Source: Takakia lepidozioides (lineage: Eukaryota > Streptophyta > Takakiopsida > Takakiales > Takakiaceae). From it: a stretch of DNA of 64,000 bases. Below are positions 1-13,022 of this stretch, in pieces; positions within the stretch are counted from its first letter, which is position 1, and each line of letters opens with the position of its first letter. The position numbers and the translations under genes were made by a program. The stretch is from positions 26,908,001-26,972,000 of the forward strand of contig CM060731.1 in assembly GCA_030704615.1 (NCBI GenBank), in the 5' to 3' direction. The notes under the pieces were generated by a model. It searched no databases. It saw only the letters and a program-made list of their open reading frames with translations, and was not told the DNA's origin.

Positions 1-537
1 CTCTCTCCGCGAAATCTCAGAGACAATATGGCTATGGCCTAAGTAGGTGTGCCTGTTTGCGCAACTCGTATGTTTGGTACTATTTCTCGCTACCACCCCT
101 CCACGATCATCCCACTGCCACCAACGGGGGTTCCAAAAATGAAAGGCGCAGTGGGAGCCTCGTCCAAATTGCTCCGCGAGGGCCCCTGCCCATTGCCTGC
201 GCGCCACATCGCACGCGCACACCGTATTACCAGGTCACCTGCAGTACACGCCAGCCTTTTGTTGAGATTCTTCTTTATGCCGCGCACACCCCTCAGGTAT
301 TTTTGGGGTTAGGTACACGAGGCGCGCCTCCTTCCATCCCCGCCGTCAACGCGCTCGGCGCGACGATGGCCATTGCCTACCTGCACCCCCAGCTTTGGAT
401 TCCTACGCGCCCATACCATCTGCGCCCCCGTCAGCGCCATCATTGCCCCCCCCCAATCATCCCTGTCCATTGCCCACTGCACATCGTGCACCCCCCCCCA
501 CACAAATTAATCTACACACATGTCGGGTCCCGTTTTT

Positions 538-622
538 CTGACCTTCCCAAACTCCCCAAATGAATTGGGGGGTACAGAGTCGGGTTGCCTGACCTTCCCA
601 AGCTGCCAAATGAATTGGGGTA
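538..622. repeat. two-copy tandem repeat of about 45 bases
   Basis: The phrase ctgaccttcccaa followed by ccaaatgaattgggg and a gtaca segment occurs twice in a row with a few substitutions. It is a short local duplication with no coding sense visible. Confidence 0.6.
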
Positions 623-779
623 CATAGTTTGCAGCATTTTGATGTTCCGCATGCGACCATCGAATTCGCTCTGTTCTGTTGTGTTATGTTACGGTATATG
701 AAGTAGTGCAGGATAGTTAAATGAACTAGTGCGGCCTGTGTCGCTGACACATACTGTAGGAAATGAATTGTCAAGATTC

Positions 780-972
780 CAGAAGAAACCCCAATTTGCT
801 ATTTGTCATGAGTTTATGGGGATCAAAAATACTTGAAATTCAATATCTCTCACACCGCAGGTCCAAAACTTATGAAACCACCTCGATGCACCCAGGGCTT
901 TTCAGCGATATTAACGGAGCCCTTGCGGTTTGGGAGATCTCAACGACGGAACAAAACAAACCAAGTACATTG
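780..972 (+). repeat. dispersed repeat, diverged copy of the 59760-60680 family
   Basis: The order of phrases (tttgctattt, then atacttgaaatt, ccacac-type tract, ggtccaaaa, cggtgcaccc-like segment, gggcttttc, tttgggagatc and a short aaaacaaa tail) matches the blocks at 59760-60063 and 60375-60682. The copy is diverged. It looks like an old dispersed repeat with an A-rich tail, possibly a retroposon; no coding capacity is seen. Confidence 0.5.
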
Positions 973-2898
973 CTTAAGTAATAGGTAGAGCTTAGCCTCG
1001 AAAGCCGGGTCAGCGGCAACTTGATTGCATGAGGCTTGCTGGACCCTCACATATTTGGGTCAACATCCCACTCACAACAGAGTCAACAACTGCCCAAAAG
1101 AAAATAGCAAAAACTAACTTTGTTTTTGTTTTTCAGTATATTTAATGTGGAGCAAATTAACTATACCCCTTTTACTCTCTTTTTTTGAAAAAAAAGAAAC
1201 GCGGCGAGCTACTACTCCCAAATCAGGCCTTAACTTCCCTTAACTTCCTACAGATAGAGTTTTTTTGCCCTTAAAAGTTTTTACCACTATCTAATAAAAC
1301 CAGGCTACGCACCTACCAGATTACCTCCAGTCAGCTTGAACCTTACAAAACCATTGCTACTTAGGAATTTGAAAACCTGCAATGTCAAGTTTGACCATGA
1401 AATCGCAGTGTGGGGTTAAGATTTTGTTGGGCCCTCCACACCCATTGCCAGATCCTATTCTAAGCTATGCAAGCATGTGAGAAATTTCTTGCCAAATGGC
1501 CATGTTTTGCTGCCTTGTATGTGTTCTTTGGGGGATTTGAACTCCTGTGGGACCTTGCCACACGGCCCCGAGATATTAAAAGCAAGGGGTTACCTATGGA
1601 AACGTTAGGGATTCACTATGTGGTTCGTTCGCAGTTCCTGGAAATCTCTACTGGTGCAAGTAATAAGGTAGACGAACCCTAAATAGACAGTTTAGCTAGT
1701 TCGCATGGATAGAAAGATAAAAAAAAGAATGAGAACATTTTTCATGGACTAGCAAATCAAAAAGAAATACGATGTAATTTGTTTAATGAATTACAGTAAA
1801 GATATGAAATTGATATGATTTTGCAAAGTCTAGTACTACTAGACACTTATTTGTGACACATAGGACCCCCCAAAAGTGCACAACAATTATCCTATTATGG
1901 TTATTGTGTCATCCAATTACAAATTTATGTGGTCCTAAAGTGGACATCAAGTTAGTCTATTATGAATTAAAATCGACCAAAGGACATAAGCGGACATGAA
2001 TGCGGCAGCAAACCAGAATACCACACCGCACGTCACAAATGTCTCGACTCATGACCCAATGTTACTTAGAACTGATTGCATACATGCCTCCTGATTGCCC
2101 TAGTACCAACGTCATAATATGTTAGAAAGACATTGATATGCGTTCCCTAAATATTTCCGCGTGGTCTCATGAAGATTTGGAGCCCAGGCTATGCATTCCA
2201 TAATGTGACAGCGAGCTTTGCCATACATTGTTTTTTTACCATACATGTCATCTCCCCACGGTAAATTTGAACTTTGAAATCACTATAACGAATATGTTTA
2301 ATCACTAAAGGTGATATGAATAATTAGTTAATCTGACATTAGGTATTAATCAGTTTCTCTTTAACGGACCTCCTGGCCTACTGACCTATAAATCCCAATT
2401 ATTGATGTTTATGTAACCCTATGTCACATATAAGACTCACTTTGGTCCCCAGTTACTTGGTGTCACTTTAAGGTCAAAGCATGCCACTTTTTGATACAAA
2501 AATAGGTCTCCATTTAAGGTCACTTCCCATTTTAGGTTCATCTACCTTAATTTGCAGGCATATAGGCTCCAAAACAGTTGGACCTACTAGGGTCTTAAAT
2601 TTTAAATCTTTTGCCATTTGATTCTAGATTTTTTCTACATGATATTCATGAGGTTCATATGAACTCGTGCTCTCACTCGGATCTGTAAAATCTAGGATAT
2701 ACATACTTTCTTTTGATGGAAGGGTCACATCGGGCAGACAAACCTTCTTGGCCACGGGCGGCTACACTTGCATGTGCCATGCGTGTGGTCAACGTTACGT
2801 GGCCCCTATGCTACAATTCGATTTTGTGACCCTAGTGATTTTTAGAAAAAATTAGAGGTTTGAGTTTTGCTCCAAAATGTATGCTGTCAATTTAATAG

Positions 2899-3004
2899 GG
2901 CCCACGCCCAAAAGGGGGCAATAGCCGTAAGGCGAAGTGGCTCTTAGTTACGCCGGTCCATCTGACCGGAGTCTTCTCTCCTGATTTCAATTTAGGGTGT
3001 GGGC
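2899..3004. repeat. short inverted-repeat element (possible MITE)
   Basis: An 11-base terminal inverted repeat (GGCCCACGCCC at 2899 against GGGTGTGGGCC at 2994) brackets about 106 bases, with an inner hairpin of ccggtc/gaccgg type near 2952-2970. No clear target duplication was found. It could be a small MITE or chance dyad symmetry. Confidence 0.3.
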
Positions 3005-3594
3005 CATGTTGTCAACAACTTTATTGCTTTATGAACCATTTCCTTTCGATAAAATTTTGAAAAGATAGCCTCATCTTTCTTATAGGTCTCGAAACCTGAT
3101 TCAGATTGCTTATGAAGTTAAGAGTTAATTATAGTGAGAGGAGAAAATAACATCTTGAACACTGCCCAAGGAAAGGGGGACAGGATCCAAACCTAGCAAA
3201 ATACTAGAATCACCTAAGTGTTGCTCCAAAGTTTCTTATAATAGAAAAATAAAAGTAAAAATAGCAATATTAGGCTGTTAAATCTACGCACTCACACGCC
3301 TACGGTTTAGTGGTGGGTAGTAAGCTGGAAAGTTTAGTGGTTAGCTATCCCAAGGGCGTACCCCTGCGGAGGTGCGGACGCATTTACAAAGTTGGGGCTA
3401 CAAGCAAGCGACCAAACTTACATACATAAGGTGGTTGTAGAGCTGGGATTCGAAGACATTGTGGAAAATTTGCAATGAATTTGGAAAATGTTTGGCTTTG
3501 GACAGATGCATGCATGAAGCTGGGATAATATGAGAACTCGTCTATCATCGATTGGAGTATCAAGTGCAGCATTAAGGAACAAACACATTCACTG

Positions 3595-4320
3595 TGTCGC
3601 GCACCTCACTTCGGTAAGCTCCCCTTCAAGTCATAGTTACTCGCTTTAATGCGCGCGCCTGACTCCCAACCTGGCCGCCGGGCCAACTTGGAGCTTCGGC
3701 TGCTCACCGGGACATAACGGTCCCCCCTTCGCTTCCCACTAAACCCTCCACCTATTTGGGCCTAGAGGAATTCCCTTTGGTAGATGGCAGTCCGGAACAG
3801 CTCCCCACTCTTTGGTCGCTTTCCGGCTCGCTCGCTTACTCACTAGTTTTTGGTCACCAACGGGCTTGCACCGTTCTCGGGGTTACTACTCCCTATATAT
3901 ACTTCTGTAGCTGTCCGCGGGGGTTTCACAACCAGCCATGCCATTTTATGGCGAACCACCACGAAAACCCTCGACTCCCGGTGATGAGTCGCGGTGAGTC
4001 TTGGCCCGCTCACCACGGCCCCTATGGACCGTGATGAGTCCCAAGACTCCCCACGACTCCCACCACGAGGTCTCCGCCCCCATGGTGAGTCCTATGCCAC
4101 CCCCACTAAGTCCCGCTAAGCTACCACCACCCCTTGTGGAGCCACCCCCACCGCAACCCGGTGTGCGGGGCTCCACCTAGTGAGCGCCTCCGCTTCCCTG
4201 AGTGCCTTGGGCACTCAAGGGTGCTTCAGCCCCCCATACCTATCACTGCCGCTGCCCCCACCACAGGGGCAGCCCCTCATGTGTCCCGACCCCCTGCCCT
4301 CAAGGCAAAGGGCCGCGACA
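3595..4320 (-). repeat. chromovirus A, 3' LTR (726 bases)
   Basis: On the minus strand this LTR begins TGTCGCGG at 4320 and ends GCGCGACA at 3595, so it has the TG...CA ends of retroviral-type LTRs with a seven-base inverted repeat (TGTCGCG/CGCGACA). It is an inverted, nearly identical copy of 20450-21175 with exactly the same length; the few differences I saw are mostly transitions. A TATA-like tract is at about 3894-3903 (plus coordinates). Just outside it, 3590-3594 reads cactg, the complement of cagtg found outside the other LTR. It lies downstream of the pol gene on the same strand, so it is the 3' LTR. Confidence 0.93.
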
Positions 4321-5224
4321 CACACCCCTACCAACAGGGAGTCGATGTCCTCATCGACTTATCCATTTTGTAGAAACGAACATCCAAGTTGTGGCGTCCC
4401 ACATCAAGGAGTTTGTTTCCGTACCATGGCATCCCATGGCAAGAACCAAACCCCACACTTGACTCTATTCTCCACTAGCTAGTTCGGCCGACTTCCTCCA
4501 AGTCCCGGCCAAGGGTGGAGCCTCTCCAGCTCCTCCCAGTGCACTCTTCTTGGCCTACTTCAAGGCCAAGGAACGATCCTCCCCGAGGATCGAATCGCCT
4601 TACTGCAACAACATTGCTTGTGATCGCTCATGATGCCGCTTTTGGCATCACCTTGAGCAAGGGTTCACCTGGAACCCTCTTTGACTAGGAAGATAACCTT
4701 GAACCAACCGTGCGCCCCAATCACTGCAATTGGGTCCGCCTTGGAATGTTGGCCTGAGGTACGGGAACACGCCGAAGCCGCACTACGACTTCGTCCCGAG
4801 GCTACACGATTATAGTACGTGAACGGAAGCACGTAGCTTCCGCATTAGCCCGCACTACAAGGCAACCCCCTCGGTAGCGCAGTTATAGTACACGCACGCG
4901 CCAGGTGCGCACTAGCACGTGAACTCCCAAAGAAGGCGCAAGTTTCCTTGCCCCTTGGATGGGGGTCACCCGATTTCGGCACTACGCAAACACACGATTA
5001 ACCCAATCTACCTCTCCCACTTTTATAAACTAGCATGCATTCTACACACTAGCCAACCATACCATGCATCACCATTCCAAACAAAATATAACGCATAACA
5101 TTTGGAATCCATTTCATTTATAGCACATTTTGTACAATACAAGTTTTTGCAATCGGATTCCTAAGCTAGCTAAACCGGGCTAAGCATGCATTTCCTCCCT
5201 CACGCTCCAAGGTTGATGTCCCCA
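4321..5224 (-). other. chromovirus A 3' untranslated region and polypurine tract
   Basis: About 900 bases separate the pol stop codon from the LTR. No reading frame of note is present. Read on the minus strand, the bases beside the LTR are purine-rich (ggtaggggtgtg, about 4332 down to 4321) and are the likely plus-strand primer tract. Confidence 0.6.
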
Positions 5225-8200
5225 TCAACGTTTCTTCCGCTTTTGAGGTCGCCCTTCGAAAGCTGCAACCGCCTCGGACGCGTTTCCCATTTCTGAGGCA
5301 AGCACCCAAGATGCCTCCACATGATGATAGCCCTTCCATTTGACGAGATACTCCGTTTCTCGGTTCTTGAACCTCCTCGACTTAAGTATTGCCTCCACCT
5401 CGTACTCAGGTTCATTTTCATGATCCAACAACATAGGTGGCGGACGCAACACTTGATGCCGATTCGGACGTGCTTCATCTTTGAAGTAAGGCTTCAAAAG
5501 GGAGACATGGAATACTGGGTGCACCTTGCTGTTTGCCGGCAACTCCAATTCATACACATCCTCATTCATAACCTTCCGAATGCGAAAGGGACCCGCATAC
5601 GGAGGTACGAACTTCGGACTCACTTCCGGAGGTAGTCGGAAATTCTTGATGTTCAACCAGACCTCTGTGCCTGCCTCAAACTTCACTTCCCTCCGCTTCC
5701 GATTCACCTGCCTTTCATACCGTTTCCTAGCTTTGGCGATGTTGTACTTTGCGAGCTTCAACAAACGCTCGCGTTCTTCCAGTACCGCCGCTACTGCCGG
5801 TTCCTTAACGTCCTGGGCAGCCCAACTTGTCGGCACCAGAGGTGCTTTTCCATAGACCAATACGAAAGGGGAAACTCCCGTTGTGGAGTGTTCTGTGTTA
5901 TTATAACAGAACTCTGCCACGTCTAAGTGTTCCACCCAGTCTGTTTGGTCTGCCAACACATAATTCCGCAAGATCTGCTTCACTACGGAATTCACTCTTT
6001 CTGTTTGGCCGTCGGTCGTAGGTCGGAAGGCGGTGCTCATCTTCAGCCTCGTCCCCATCTTCTTCCAAAGTGCCCTCCAAAATTTACTCGTAAACTTTGG
6101 ATCGCGGTCCGAGACAATATCCTTCGGGACTCCATGATGCTTTAAGACGTGGGCGAAGTAAAGTCGCCCTGTCTCTTGCGCCGTTGCCGTCTCCTTGGTG
6201 GGGATGAAATGGCCCATTTTACTGAACCTATCCACCACCACCATGATTGCATCGAATCCTTTTGACAGCGGCATAGCAGTCATGAAATCCATCGAGACGC
6301 TTTCCCAAGTCCCCTCTGGAATCGGCAAGGGTTGTAACAGCCCCGCTTGCTTTTTGTACTCGCTCCGGTTTTGTTGGCATGTGGTGCATGTCTTGACATA
6401 CTCCTCTGCCTCCTCCCTCAGTTTGGGCCAGAAATACTCTTTCTTCAAGAGTGCCGCAGTGCGCTTGGCTCCGCCGTGGCCCGCAAGCGGGCTATCATGG
6501 CATTCTCTCAAGAGGCTATCTCTGATCCCTCCCTTCGGCACGTAGAGACGCTTTTGCTTATACCGGAGCAACCCATTTTGCAAGTGGAACTGCGATTTAA
6601 CCCCCATTCTCAAGTCCTGCATCACGGACTTTGCCAGCTCATCCTTCCGGCAAGCCTTCCGGATCTTCCTTTGGAGCGCCGTCTCGCCCTTGTACACCAA
6701 CAAGAGCTGCTGCTTTCTACTTAAAGCATCGGCCACCACGTTGTCTCGTCCCGGTTTGTACTGGATATCCACGTCGAACACCGCCAAAGTATCTTGCCAC
6801 CTAAGTTGTTTTGGGGACAACTTGGGCTGCGTGGCAAAATACTTCACCGTGACATTGTCCGTGAACACCTTCACTGGGTTGGAACCAACATAGTGGCGCC
6901 AAAGCTCAAGACAGTGCACCACCGCCTTCATCTCTTTCTCGTGCGTCGGCCACCGTCGCTCCACTTCATTCAGTTTCTTACTTTCGTAAGCCACTGGACG
7001 TCCATCTTGCATCAGTACACCCCCAATCGCGAAGTCCGACGCATCTGTATGTATCTCGAACGGACGATCGAACTCCGGGATTTTCAAGACTGGAGCTTCC
7101 GCCATCCGCTGCTTCAATTCAGCAAAAGCTTGGCCACAAAAGGTGTTCCATGCCCAGACTTTAGATTTACACAGAAGGTCCGACAGCGGCCCCGCGATCT
7201 TGGCGAAATTTCTCACATACTTCCGGTAATAGGAGGCGAGTCCTAGGAAGGAACGCACTCCCGGGACCGAAGTCGGAGGCTCCCAGTCCAAGATCGCCCT
7301 CACCTTTCTGTCATCCATTTTGATCCCATCCTGTGTAATCACATGCCCCAAGAACTCCACTTTCGTGACCCCGAATTCGCACTTTGAAGCTTTGGCATAC
7401 AGCTTCCCTTCTCGCAATTTTTGGAACACCCTTTTGAGGTGCTCCTCCTTTGTTTTCGAGTACACCAAGATGTCGTCGATGTACACGATCACAAAGTCAT
7501 CCAACCACTCCTGAAAAAGGTTGTTCATCAGCGTGCTAAATGTCGCTAGTGCATTGGTGAGCCCAAAAGGCATCACCAAGAACTCATATGAACCATACCT
7601 TGTCTTGCACGCGGTCTTCTCCTCATCTCCTTCCGCCACCTGAATTTGATGATAGCTGGAGCGCAAGTCGATCCGGCTGAAATACTTCGCTCCTGCCAAC
7701 CGATCGAAGAGGTCGTTGATCCTTGGCAAAGGGTACCGGTTTTTGATAGTCACCTTATTCAGAGCCCTGTAATCGACACACATCCGCAGCGTCCCATCCT
7801 TCTTGTCTGCGAATAGCACCGGGGCTCCGTAAGGTGACTTACTCGGCCGGATGTACCCCTTTGACATTAGATCCTTGAGCTGAGTCTTCAGCTCGACCAA
7901 CTCCCTGTGGCTCAACCGGTAGGGTGCCTTGGCAGGCGGTTCCGTTCCCGGTATCACCTCAATCTTGTGGTCAACTCCTCTTCGCGGTGGCAAGCCGCTT
8001 GGTAAATCCTTCGGCATCACATCCTGGTATTTCTCCAAAATCCCCTTGATCCAATCTGAGCTCGGCTCCCCATCGCCTTCTCCCTTCACTTCTCTAAAGT
8101 AAAGCAAAAACTGGGGTTCGTGTGCCTCCTCCACGGCCCACTCCCTTGCTGACAGAAGGTTTATTCGCCCTCCCATGGATTTGGGCGTTTCCGACACTCG

Positions 8201-8545
8201 TAAGACCTTGCCACCATTCCCACATGGCAGCGTGACTACTCTCTTGCGGCCATCTATGACCGCTCCGGATTTGCTCAAAAATGTCATCCCCAAAATGAGA
8301 TCTACTCCATCAATCTTGCAGATGGTGAAGTTCTCACATCCCTCCCAACTCCCCAGTTGAAGAGGAACATCAAACGCCAACCTTGTCACCAACTGTGGTT
8401 CTCCTTTGGCAGAACGCACCTCAATAGAGGCCCCCACGTCACTTGTCGGGAGTCCCAGCTTTTGTGCCGTTGCCGGTGTCATGAAGGAGTGCGACACTCC
8501 TGTGTCCACCAACAACGACACATTAGTTCCGGATATTATCCCATC
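5225..8545 (-). CDS. pol: chromovirus A pol: protease, RT, RNase H, integrase, chromodomain
   Basis: Ty3/gypsy polyprotein that makes cDNA from element RNA and integrates it. From the valine at 8521 it is 1098 residues without a stop. In order: aspartic protease LVDTG (about 4-8); reverse transcriptase about 200-395 with YIDD at 347-350; RNase H about 490-602 starting TDAS and ending ADALSR; integrase zinc finger H675/H682/C712/C715; catalytic D745, D805 and E841 (spacing D,D-35-E); a GPF/Y-type stretch about 977-1013; and a C-terminal chromodomain about 1038-1085 (YLVKWKG). The chromodomain places it in the chromoviruses, whose chromodomains direct integration to certain chromatin. The frame stays open upstream of 8521 to about 8545, where the inversion joins element B1. 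The true start lies in the gag part, now at 20450-30297. Pol looks intact and recent, whereas gag has frameshifts. Confidence 0.95.
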   Translation of the reverse strand, partial: DGIISGTNVSLLVDTGVSHSFMTPATAQKLGLPTSDVGASIEVRSAKGEPQLVTRLAFDVPLQLGSWEGCENFTICKIDGVDLILGMTFLSKSGAVIDGRKRVVTLPCGNGGKVLRVSETPKSMGGRINLLSAREWAVEEAHEPQFLLYFREVKGEGDGEPSSDWIKGILEKYQDVMPKDLPSGLPPRRGVDHKIEVIPGTEPPAKAPYRLSHRELVELKTQLKDLMSKGYIRPSKSPYGAPVLFADKKDGTLRMCVDYRALNKVTIKNRYPLPRINDLFDRLAGAKYFSRIDLRSSYHQIQVAEGDEEKTACKTRYGSYEFLVMPFGLTNALATFSTLMNNLFQEWLDDFVIVYIDDILVYSKTKEEHLKRVFQKLREGKLYAKASKCEFGVTKVEFLGHVITQDGIKMDDRKVRAILDWEPPTSVPGVRSFLGLASYYRKYVRNFAKIAGPLSDLLCKSKVWAWNTFCGQAFAELKQRMAEAPVLKIPEFDRPFEIHTDASDFAIGGVLMQDGRPVAYESKKLNEVERRWPTHEKEMKAVVHCLELWRHYVGSNPVKVFTDNVTVKYFATQPKLSPKQLRWQDTLAVFDVDIQYKPGRDNVVADALSRKQQLLLVYKGETALQRKIRKACRKDELAKSVMQDLRMGVKSQFHLQNGLLRYKQKRLYVPKGGIRDSLLRECHDSPLAGHGGAKRTAALLKKEYFWPKLREEAEEYVKTCTTCQQNRSEYKKQAGLLQPLPIPEGTWESVSMDFMTAMPLSKGFDAIMVVVDRFSKMGHFIPTKETATAQETGRLYFAHVLKHHGVPKDIVSDRDPKFTSKFWRALWKKMGTRLKMSTAFRPTTDGQTERVNSVVKQILRNYVLADQTDWVEHLDVAEFCYNNTEHSTTGVSPFVLVYGKAPLVPTSWAAQDVKEPAVAAVLEERERLLKLAKYNIAKARKRYERQVNRKRREVKFEAGTEVWLNIKNFRLPPEVSPKFVPPYAGPFRIRKVMNEDVYELELPANSKVHPVFHVSLLKPYFKDEARPNRHQVLRPPPMLLDHENEPEYEVEAILKSRRFKNRETEYLVKWKGYHHVEASWVLASEMGNASEAVAAFEGRPQKRKKR

Positions 8546-8550
8546 CTACA
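8540..8550. other. inversion junction 1: A pol joined to B1 RT
   Basis: On the minus strand the B reverse-transcriptase frame runs to the codons for KCTFC and then stops matching other B copies (compare 16918-16932). The next bases lead directly into the chromovirus A protease frame. The missing continuation of B (NSGVLLGHIVC) starts at about 30297, next to the missing upstream part of A. The junctions are clean to within a few bases. Confidence 0.85.
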
Positions 8551-11500
8551 GAAAGTACACTTCTCTGGATTCAGACCCAGACCTCTCATCCTGTATCTGG
8601 CCAGACATAACTCCAATTTATGCAAGTGCTCATTCTTAGAGCTGTACACACTGAAATCATCCAAGAACACCTGCATGAAATCATCCAGATACTCATGAAA
8701 AGATTCACTTATCACTCTCTGAAAGGTTGCTGGTGCATTACAAAGTCCAAAGGGCATGACTTTGTATGCATAAGCACCCCAGTCTGTGATGAAAGCTGTC
8801 TTTCCTTGATCTTCTTCTGCCACTTGCACTTGATTATAACCACTGAAGCCATCCATGAATGAGTACATCTCATGGCCTGCCACAGTGTCCAATACTGCTT
8901 CTGTGAATGGTAAAGGGAAAGGATCTTTCTTCGTACAAGCATTCAGCTTCTTGTAGTTCACACAAACTCTTAATTTACCATTCTTCTTGGGAACTATTAC
9001 AATGGGTGACAACCAAGTTGTATACTCTATTGGGTATATGAACTTAGCCTCAGCCAACTTCTTGATCTCTTCTCCAACCTTCTGTGCGTAGTTGGGATTC
9101 ATTCTGTACCTTGCTTGCTTGATTGGTACTGACCCTGGTTCCAGTTCAATCTTATGCTGACAGATTTCAGGTGGTATCCCTTTTAGATCCTCATAGCTCC
9201 AAGCAAATGCATCTCTGTATTTGATGAACAAACTCTTAGCTTCTTCAAAGAATTCTGGTTCCAAATCAGCTCCTACCTTCACCATCCTCGGTTCCTCTTT
9301 AGTTCCCACATTCACTTCCCTCACTTGCTCATCAGCTGTGATTGTCCAACCAGTCACCACTTCATCCTGTAAACTCACAGTGGCCGGTTCCTCTAGGATT
9401 TCCATTTCTCCTTCTCTTTCTTCATAGAAATGTGATGGGTAACTACTGGTCTCCTCTTCATTTGGTGTTGCTGACACTACACCACAGCAGATACCTCTTA
9501 AACAACTTAGGCTTTCCAGCCGCATCTCTGCAACCTGCTCCCACTCTGGGTGTGCAGCAAACAGGATAGCTTCCTGCTCCTCATCCAGTCCTCCTCTCCA
9601 GTCATACTCTCTGACCCCTCGAGGTCTTCTCGTAGCAGGTAATCTACTAGATTTCTTTGTGGTAATTTGTATCTCGTGTATCCCATTATGCACAGTTAGT
9701 AACTGAGAATTCCAGTCATGGAATACCCTGGCCTGTTTCAGCCACGGACGTCCCAATAATAAGGAGTAAGCCTCCATGACTTCATCCATCTTCAACACAG
9801 TTATTGTGATCATAAAGATCATCTTCTGTATCTGTATCTTAACTCCTCTTATTAATCCCAATGGCTGTACACTTCTTTGATCTGCCATTGTTACTGTAAA
9901 TGGGGCTGGTTTCATGTTACTTAGACCAAGCTTATTTCTTAATTGGTCTGTCATGATATTTACTCCAGAACCTCCATCTATCAGTACATCAGTTAGTTCT
10001 GTGCTTCCAATTCTCAATTGGATTACTGGCATAGAATCATCAAAGTCCATGACTGTTTTTCGCCCTTCCGGCCTCACATTATAACTGGTCACCTTGCTGT
10101 TCAGGTCTGTGTTTCCTGTCTCCTGGGCAATTCGATTGATTGCTTGATACAGCCTGTGCCTACAATAAGGTGCCACAGCTAATAGCTGTCCAATGGTAAT
10201 TTCCACTTTGGACTGGCATATCACTTCAGCCAATGTCCCTTCCTTACCCTGCACTTCTGCAGCTTCCCTCTTTCCTTCTTCCTCACTGACTTCTTCTTCT
10301 CCTTCAGAGTCTGAGGAGTCTACCATGGGAATATCAGTACTCTTCTGCATTTCCCGTATGGTATCCGCCACTTCCTTGTGCAGTTCTTTCTCATCTCTCC
10401 AAGCCTCATCATCTTCAGGCACATCACTACCATCTTCATTATCATCAACTTCATCTTCCACTGGAGGTACTAATTTGGCTCTGCTTCTTGTTACTATCAT
10501 TGTACTCACTTCCGGTACAATACATGGCCTAACCATGTGGGCTGCCACTACTGGGCCCTCATTCACAGGAGCTCTCATCTCATTTTGGTGTCTAATCCAG
10601 AATGAACATGCTGCCTTGCGATGTCCTGGCTGATTACAATAGTAACACAGTTCTTCACCATTGGGTCCTCGCCCTTGGTCTGCTCTTGGATTATTTCTGT
10701 AATCCTGATTCTCGGGCTGGTAATTCCCCCTTGGATTACCCTGATAGTTGCCTCTGGAATTTCCTTGGTAATTCCCTCTTGAATTACCTCTCCCTTCCAT
10801 GCCATTGTTATAACCACCAGACCTACCATAGTGGTCCTGATCATTGTTTCTTCTTGGCTGGGGCTGCACCTGATGCACCCTTACTTGCCTAGGTTCTCTT
10901 GCTACTGTCCTTCTGTTGTAGTAACAATTCTCAGTAGAATGGTTATCCATTTTACAGATAGTACAGTGTTTCTCCTTCATGTGGCATTCTGTGGTGGTAT
11001 GGCCTTCATTCTGGCACTTTGAACACCATACACCCTTCCTCCAATGTGTTGCAGCTTCTGTGGCATACTTCTTCAATATTTCTTCCAATCTTTTTTCATA
11101 GTTATCCCTCTTCAACTTCTCCTTTCTCTTACTCTTCCTTTTTAGTTCTTGCTCTTCTTCTTCATCTGACTCATCCTCAGAGTCCTCATCATCCCTTTTC
11201 TCTCTCCTGAGCATTCTCATTTGCTCAATTCTGTTTGCAGTTTCAAATGCCTCCTCCACTGTATTGTGGGGTAACATATCCACTTTCTTTTGCAACTCTG
11301 GTCTTAGTCCACTCACAAACCAAGTCTTCTGTAAACCTGATGCTGGTACTGCAGCCAGCTTTTTCATCATCAATTCCATTTTCTCCATATACTCTTCAAC
11401 AGTTTCATGCTTCTTCTGCTTCAGCTGTTGTAAACTCCCATACACTTCATCCTCAGTTTTACTGGTCCTGAACCTATTTCGGAACGCTGTACTCTGGCCA

Positions 11501-12264
11501 TTCCAGGTTAGGAAATGATTATCAGGGAATCTTGCATACCATTCACTGGCTTTCTTTATAAGTGAACAAAGAAACAATCTCATCTTGGCATCATCGCCAT
11601 TCTCATTCTTCACTATACACATGTGCTCAAATTGGCTAATGTGTACATCGGGATCCCCTTTTCCTGAATATATTGGAAAATGTGGTTTTGCCCATGTTGG
11701 TTGTAACGCCATCTGTGGCCCTACCTTCTGCCCACTGACAGGTGCTGGCACCCTTGCTGGTGCTGGTCCTTCTGGACCTGTTGTTTTTGTGGTAGATCTT
11801 CCACCAAGTGGTGGCCCTTGAGCACTCCCTGCTACTGGCCCCACGATATTCACAGTATTCCCAGCTTCAGTTGCACTACTTCCCACACTCCCTGTCCCCC
11901 CAGAGCCAGATCCAGGCAGCCCGCCTGATCCCCCTGAGCCAACACCTTTGTTGGCCTGTGATCCAAGTGCTCCACCTGATCTAGGTCCAACGGGTTGGGA
12001 TGTCCTGGTTGTAGTCTTAACCTCAGTTGTTGGGTCTACTTCTTCATACTCTTCCTCTTCCAATTTCTTCTTTCTGTTTTCATCCTCCAAGTTCTGCCCT
12101 TGGGTTTCTTCTTCACTCATGTAACTCAACTGCAATGGTGTTGGAGAGTCTGAACTCTCCGTTGGCTCTGCCACATCCTCCCCTCCTTCTTCACCTTCCG
12201 CTTCAGAAACTGGAGTTCCTGCTTTTGGTGTTCCATGCCAACTCTTATCAAAGATTTCTGTCAA
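8546..12264 (-). CDS. gag-pol: element B1 gag-protease-RT (5' half, cut by inversion)
   Basis: One open frame of about 1240 residues. The gag half has a Gly/Ser-rich N-terminus, a capsid-like region (about 190-350), an acidic/basic charged stretch, three CCHC zinc knuckles (about 414-427, 434-447 and 540-553) and an RGNYQG-type repeat (about 495-517). A retroviral-type aspartic protease follows (LIDGGSG, about 762-768, with DGG in place of the usual DTG/DSG). RT starts near 1060 and ends just past the catalytic FLDD (about 1200). The RT block (GFSGYNQ, MPFGLCNAPATFQ, FLDDFSV) is of Tat/Athila type, not chromovirus. No stop interrupts it, making it the best-preserved B coding region here. It is severed after KCTFC; the rest is at 30298-32184 on the other strand. 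Confidence 0.92.
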
Positions 12265-12299
12265 ATCTTTTATCCAGGGATGTACCTCAGATCTTTCAC

Positions 12300-13022
12300 C
12301 TCGTGATTAATCTTCTTCCCGTACCAATTCCCTTAATTTTTCTTGCAAAGAAACAGAAGGAGTGGCATCCAACTCTAGTTCTTCCGGTATGGGTGATGTA
12401 CTCTTTGATCTTAATGGTGTGAAGGTCCAGATGATTCCCCTATGTCTATTCCTCTCTCCCAAAGATACGGATAATTAGCTTTCAGATAGCTTTCTGTTTT
12501 CGCTGAATATCTCTGGCGTCTAGCTTCTCTTTCATCACTCATGTCCCATGTCTTTCATTTCTTTTAATTTGGCAACAACCAAAATTCTCTCCTGTAGTAT
12601 CTCTCGTATATGCCTGGGTTTCTTTCCAGCTTCAATGTATCTCTGGCTATACTGGAAGTCTCCGTTACCATATAACCATATGGTAAACAAGTCTGAAAAG
12701 CTGTTCTTGGTGTAAGTTTGATCCACAAGATATCCTTTGGAATCCAATTCTTTACCAATACAAGCTCCTCATGCATATGAGTGTAAACATTCACTTTTCT
12801 TTCCTCCCAGCTTTCAAACTCTACCCGCTTAATGGATAGCAATGCTATCACATAAACCAATGTTGGTAACCAACGTGCTCTTCCTCTACAGGCCACCTGA
12901 TAAATCTTTATCACTCCTTTCTCCAGACCCCATTCCGGATCAGCATCATGCACTCGCTTAAGAATATTTTCTTTACAACCGTCTGGCAATTCTAAGAACC
13001 TTTGAAAGAATTGTTTGGACAA
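12300..13022 (-). CDS. unrecognised ORF upstream of B1 gag
   Basis: Two overlapping minus-strand frames (12564-13022 and 12535-12747) look like one protein with a frameshift around 12700-12750. The first carries FFQRFLELPDGCKENILKRV and similar ordered sequence; the second continues with DLFTIWLYGNGDFQYSQRY. I recognise no family. Lying between gag and where the 5' LTR should be, it may be an extra 5' ORF of element B, but the LTR is missing and the ORF is cut at 13022, where accessory sequence from another B copy begins in the opposite orientation. No other copy in the window covers this part, so membership in B is inference. Confidence 0.45.

Larger units (their letters stand above)
1..3594. 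other. gene-free left flank
   Basis: No supportable gene is seen. Positions 1-620 are GC- and C-rich; the rest is AT-rich with short overlapping ORFs that lack family motifs or coherent frames. It is probably host DNA beside chromovirus A: the five bases before the LTR at 3595 (cactg, 3590-3594) are one copy of A's target-site duplication read on the plus strand. Small repeats inside it are listed separately. Confidence 0.6.

Noticed and set aside
49-563. Overlapping frames at the left edge
   Set aside because: Cys/Pro/His-rich translations in shifted frames over C-rich DNA, with no domain or splice context.
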